A stretch of 64,000 nucleotides of DNA from an uncultured Polaribacter sp. (GTDB lineage Bacteria; Bacteroidota; Bacteroidia; Flavobacteriales; Flavobacteriaceae): positions 62,001 through 126,000 of the forward strand of contig NZ_CANNFH010000004.1 of assembly GCF_947503875.1 (NCBI RefSeq), given 5' to 3'. Every line of letters starts with the position of its first letter. The stretch's first letter is position 1. This document shows, one piece after another, positions 61,609 through 64,000 of this stretch. Position numbers and translations under genes: made by a program. Under the pieces are notes generated by a model. It searched no databases. It was not told where the DNA came from and saw nothing but the letters and a program-made list of their open reading frames with translations.

Positions 61609-62385
61609 ATGATTTCTATAACTACATCAGCAAACAAAAAAGTTTATTTTGCTTCAGATCAACATTTGGGTGCACCCACTGCAGCTGCAAGTTTTCCTAG
61701 AGAACAAAAGTTTGTTAAATGGTTAAACGAAATTAAAAAAGATGCAGAAGCGATTTTTTTGCTAGGCGATTTATTCGATTTTTGGTTCGAATATAAAACC
61801 GTTGTTCCTAAAGGTTTCGTAAGAGTTTTAGGGAAGTTAGCAGAAATAAAAGATAGCGGAATTCCCATTTATTTTTTTGTTGGTAATCACGATTTATGGA
61901 TGAATGATTATTTCGAAAAAGAATTAAACATTCCTGTGTATCATAAACCACAAGAATTTTTAATCAACAATAAAAAGTTTTTTATTGGTCATGGAGATGG
62001 TTTAGGTCCTGGAGACAAAGGTTATAAACGCATGAAAAAAGTGTTTACCTTTCCACTTTTCAAGTGGATGTTTCGCTGGTTTCACCCAGATTTAGGTGTA
62101 AAACTAGGGCAATACATGTCTGTAAAAAACAAAATGATTTCTGGAGATGAAGATGCCAAATTCTTAGGTGAAGAAAACGAATGGTTGGTGCAATATTGTA
62201 AAAAGAAACTCACTCAAAATCACTCAGATTACTTTGTATTTGGGCACAGACACTTGCCTTTAGAAATTAAATTACAAGAAAATTCAACCTATATTAACTT
62301 AGGCGATTGGATTACTTATTTCACTTATTTAGAGGTTAACAAAAATGAATTAAAATTGTTAAAATTCGATAAGAATTCCCTTTAA
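61609..62385 (+). CDS. lpxH: UDP-2,3-diacylglucosamine diphosphatase (LpxH-like)
   Basis: This 258-residue metallophosphoesterase hydrolyses UDP-2,3-diacylglucosamine to lipid X in lipid A synthesis. Metal motifs are FASDQHLGAP (Asp, His), LLGDLFDFWFEY, FVGNHDLWM, HGDGLGPGD and FGHRHLPL. The DLFDFWFEY and HGDGL segments are characteristic of LpxH/LpxH2-type enzymes. Single gene. Confidence 0.92.
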   Translation: MISITTSANKKVYFASDQHLGAPTAAASFPREQKFVKWLNEIKKDAEAIFLLGDLFDFWFEYKTVVPKGFVRVLGKLAEIKDSGIPIYFFVGNHDLWMNDYFEKELNIPVYHKPQEFLINNKKFFIGHGDGLGPGDKGYKRMKKVFTFPLFKWMFRWFHPDLGVKLGQYMSVKNKMISGDEDAKFLGEENEWLVQYCKKKLTQNHSDYFVFGHRHLPLEIKLQENSTYINLGDWITYFTYLEVNKNELKLLKFDKNSL

Positions 62386-62490
62386 AATCAACAAAAACTT
62401 ACAAAATCTTTAACCTACTTTTAACAAACTCCAGTATGTTTAAATTGTAGATTTGTTTTCAATCGAAAAGTAAATCTAATACAATATATA

Positions 62491-63480
62491 ATGGATGTAG
62501 ATGTAAGAGCAATAAACGAAAAAATCGAGAGAGAAAGCGCGTTTATAGATATTTTAACCTTAGAAATGAACAAGGTTATTGTTGGGCAAAAGCAAATGAT
62601 AGAAAGTCTGTTAATTGGTTTGTTAGGAAACGGACATATTTTGTTAGAAGGTGTACCTGGTTTGGCAAAAACCTTGGCTATTAACACTTTATCTAAGGCA
62701 GTACAAGCAAGCTTTAGTAGAGTGCAGTTTACACCAGATTTATTACCTGCAGATGTTGTTGGAACCATGATTTATAACATGAAACAAAACAACTTCGAAA
62801 TTAAAAAAGGACCCATTTTTGCAAATTTTGTATTAGCAGATGAGATTAACAGAGCACCTGCAAAAGTACAATCTGCTCTGTTAGAAGCCATGCAAGAGCG
62901 CCAAATTACTATTGGAGACGAAACTTTTAAGTTAGACGAGCCTTTCTTAGTAATGGCAACCCAAAACCCTGTAGAACAAGAAGGTACTTACCCTTTGCCA
63001 GAAGCACAAGTAGACCGTTTTATGTTAAAAGTGGTTATAGATTACCCACGTTTACAAGATGAACAAGTAATTATGCGTCAGAATTTAACAGGTGGTTTTG
63101 CAACTGTAAATCCGGTTATTTCTGTAGACCAAATTATAAAAGCAAGGCAAGTTGCAAGTGAGGTTTATATGGATGAGAAAATAGAAAAATACATTTTAGA
63201 TATTATTTTTGCAACACGTTATCCAGAAAAGTACAACTTAGCAAACCTTAAAGATTTAATTAGTTTTGGAGCCTCTCCTCGTGGAAGCATCAATTTAGCA
63301 AAAGCAGCAAAATGTTATGCCTTCATTAAAAGAAGAGGTTATGTAATTCCAGAAGATGTAAGGGCTGTAGTTACAGATGTTTTACGCCACAGAATTGGTA
63401 TTACTTATGAAGCTGAAGCTGAAAATGTAACCTCTGTAGACATTATTAACTCTATAATTAATGAGGTTGAAGTACCTTAA
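62491..63480 (+). CDS. MoxR-family AAA ATPase
   Basis: This 329-residue chaperone-like ATPase has Walker A GVPGLAKT (54-61), Walker B with LADEINRAPAKVQSALLEAM, sensor 1 ATQNPVEQEGTYPLPEAQVDR, and a C-terminal lid with sensor 2 FGASPRGSINLAKAAK. MoxR proteins usually work with DUF58 and VWA-domain proteins in envelope maturation; a DUF58 gene follows 83 bp later. Confidence 0.95.
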   Translation: MDVDVRAINEKIERESAFIDILTLEMNKVIVGQKQMIESLLIGLLGNGHILLEGVPGLAKTLAINTLSKAVQASFSRVQFTPDLLPADVVGTMIYNMKQNNFEIKKGPIFANFVLADEINRAPAKVQSALLEAMQERQITIGDETFKLDEPFLVMATQNPVEQEGTYPLPEAQVDRFMLKVVIDYPRLQDEQVIMRQNLTGGFATVNPVISVDQIIKARQVASEVYMDEKIEKYILDIIFATRYPEKYNLANLKDLISFGASPRGSINLAKAAKCYAFIKRRGYVIPEDVRAVVTDVLRHRIGITYEAEAENVTSVDIINSIINEVEVP

Positions 63481-63563
63481 AATGTGTAATCGTGTAATTG
63501 TTTAAATGTTTACAATTACACAGAACCCACAATTACACCTTTAAACAATTAAACCATTACACG
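63481..63563. repeat. AT-rich palindromic repeat (copy 2)
   Basis: GTGTAATCGTGTAATTG, TTTACAATTACAC, CACAATTACACC and TTTAAACAATTAAACC with CATTACACG form a palindrome resembling the kdgK-eda gap element (11714-11833). It fills the gap between the MoxR and DUF58 genes. Confidence 0.6.
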
Positions 63564-64000
63564 TTGCAGACTAAAGAAATACTCAAAAAAGTTCGAAAAA
63601 TAGAAATTAAGACAAGACGTTTGTCTGATCATATTTTTGGAGGCGAATATCACTCGTCTTTTAAAGGGCGTGGTATGACTTTTTCTGAAGTGCGCCAATA
63701 CCAATTTGGAGATGATGTTAGAGCCATAGATTGGAATGTTACTGCACGTTATAACGAACCTTATATTAAAGTTTTTGAAGAAGAAAGAGAGCTTACCATG
63801 ATGCTTTTGGTAGACGTATCTGGCTCAGAACACTTTGGGACTTCCAATCAATTTAAAAAAGATACCGTTACAGAAATTGCGGCAACACTGGCCTTTTCTG
63901 CAACTCAAAATAATGATAAAGTAGGTTTAATTTTATTTTCTGATGATATAGAACTTTTTATTCCGCCGAAAAAAGGAAAAAGCCATGTTTTAAGAATTAT
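63564..64000 (+). CDS. DUF58-domain protein, partial
   Basis: The first 145 residues of a DUF58 protein run off the right edge. HSSFKGRGMTFSEVRQYQFG then DDVRAIDWNVTARYNEPYIK is the DUF58 signature, followed by the start of a von Willebrand-like fold (MMLLVDVSGSEHFG). The likely start is the TTG at 63564; no ATG lies before the conserved helix LSDHIFGG in this frame. It pairs with the upstream MoxR ATPase as in many bacteria. The repeat between them fills the space where a ribosome-binding site would be, so coupling is unclear. Confidence 0.88.
   Translation, partial: MQTKEILKKVRKIEIKTRRLSDHIFGGEYHSSFKGRGMTFSEVRQYQFGDDVRAIDWNVTARYNEPYIKVFEEERELTMMLLVDVSGSEHFGTSNQFKKDTVTEIAATLAFSATQNNDKVGLILFSDDIELFIPPKKGKSHVLRI

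Overview
The window looks like chromosome of a marine flavobacterium (Bacteroidota, Flavobacteriaceae; Polaribacter-like by gene content, which is inference). Direct evidence: very AT-rich DNA, a SusC/SusD pair, many lipoproteins with an X-S/A/G/T-C lipobox, a hybrid two-component regulator with AraC output, and several promoters of the Bacteroidota type (TTG, about 19 bp, TAnnTTTG).

Left edge (1-6 kb): a type I restriction-modification locus on the minus strand (hsdM, hsdS, then a partial AAA ATPase), a fragment of a Toprim-like mobile-element protein, a decayed sugar-transferase pseudogene and an intact DegT-family aminotransferase, the last two apparently left from a surface-polysaccharide locus. 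At 6-11 kb lie a sodium/sugar symporter and galT-galK-galM (Leloir pathway).

Centre (11-34 kb): a uronate catabolic island. The alginate branch has a PL6 lyase, a PL17 oligoalginate lyase, KdgF, an ExuT-like transporter, an SDR that fits DEH reductase, two KDG-kinase-like proteins and KDPG aldolase. The glucuronate/pectin-type branch has uxaC, uxuB, uxuA, kduI, kduD, a DUF4861-like lipoprotein and a TRAP transporter. Two local regulators are present: a LacI protein with a matching palindrome at its own promoter and at kdgK, and a FadR-type GntR protein. Four promoters (ExuT-like transporter, PL17, PL6-kinase, susC) carry tandem TTGGTWWACCAA units laid over the -7 element. These resemble UxuR/ExuR operators and suggest one uronate-responsive regulon.

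34-47.5 kb: a hybrid two-component system, a 29-residue membrane-protein candidate, susC, susD, GH88 and GH2 genes (a second glycan-utilisation locus whose susCD promoter shares the uronate operator). At 47.5-48.4 kb there is a gene-poor cluster of related hairpin repeats followed by a separate structured element.

Right part (48.5-64 kb): mostly housekeeping genes (serS, TPR protein, CBS protein, ssb, SDR, HupE-like protein, dCMP deaminase, S41 protease, LpxH-like hydrolase, MoxR, DUF58). Among them are two genes broken by in-frame stop codons (M28 peptidase, GIDE-like membrane protein) and a phased array of TTTACA motifs before ssb. Several intergenic palindromic elements resembling MITEs or REPs are scattered through the window. 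No tRNA, rRNA or CRISPR array was recognised.
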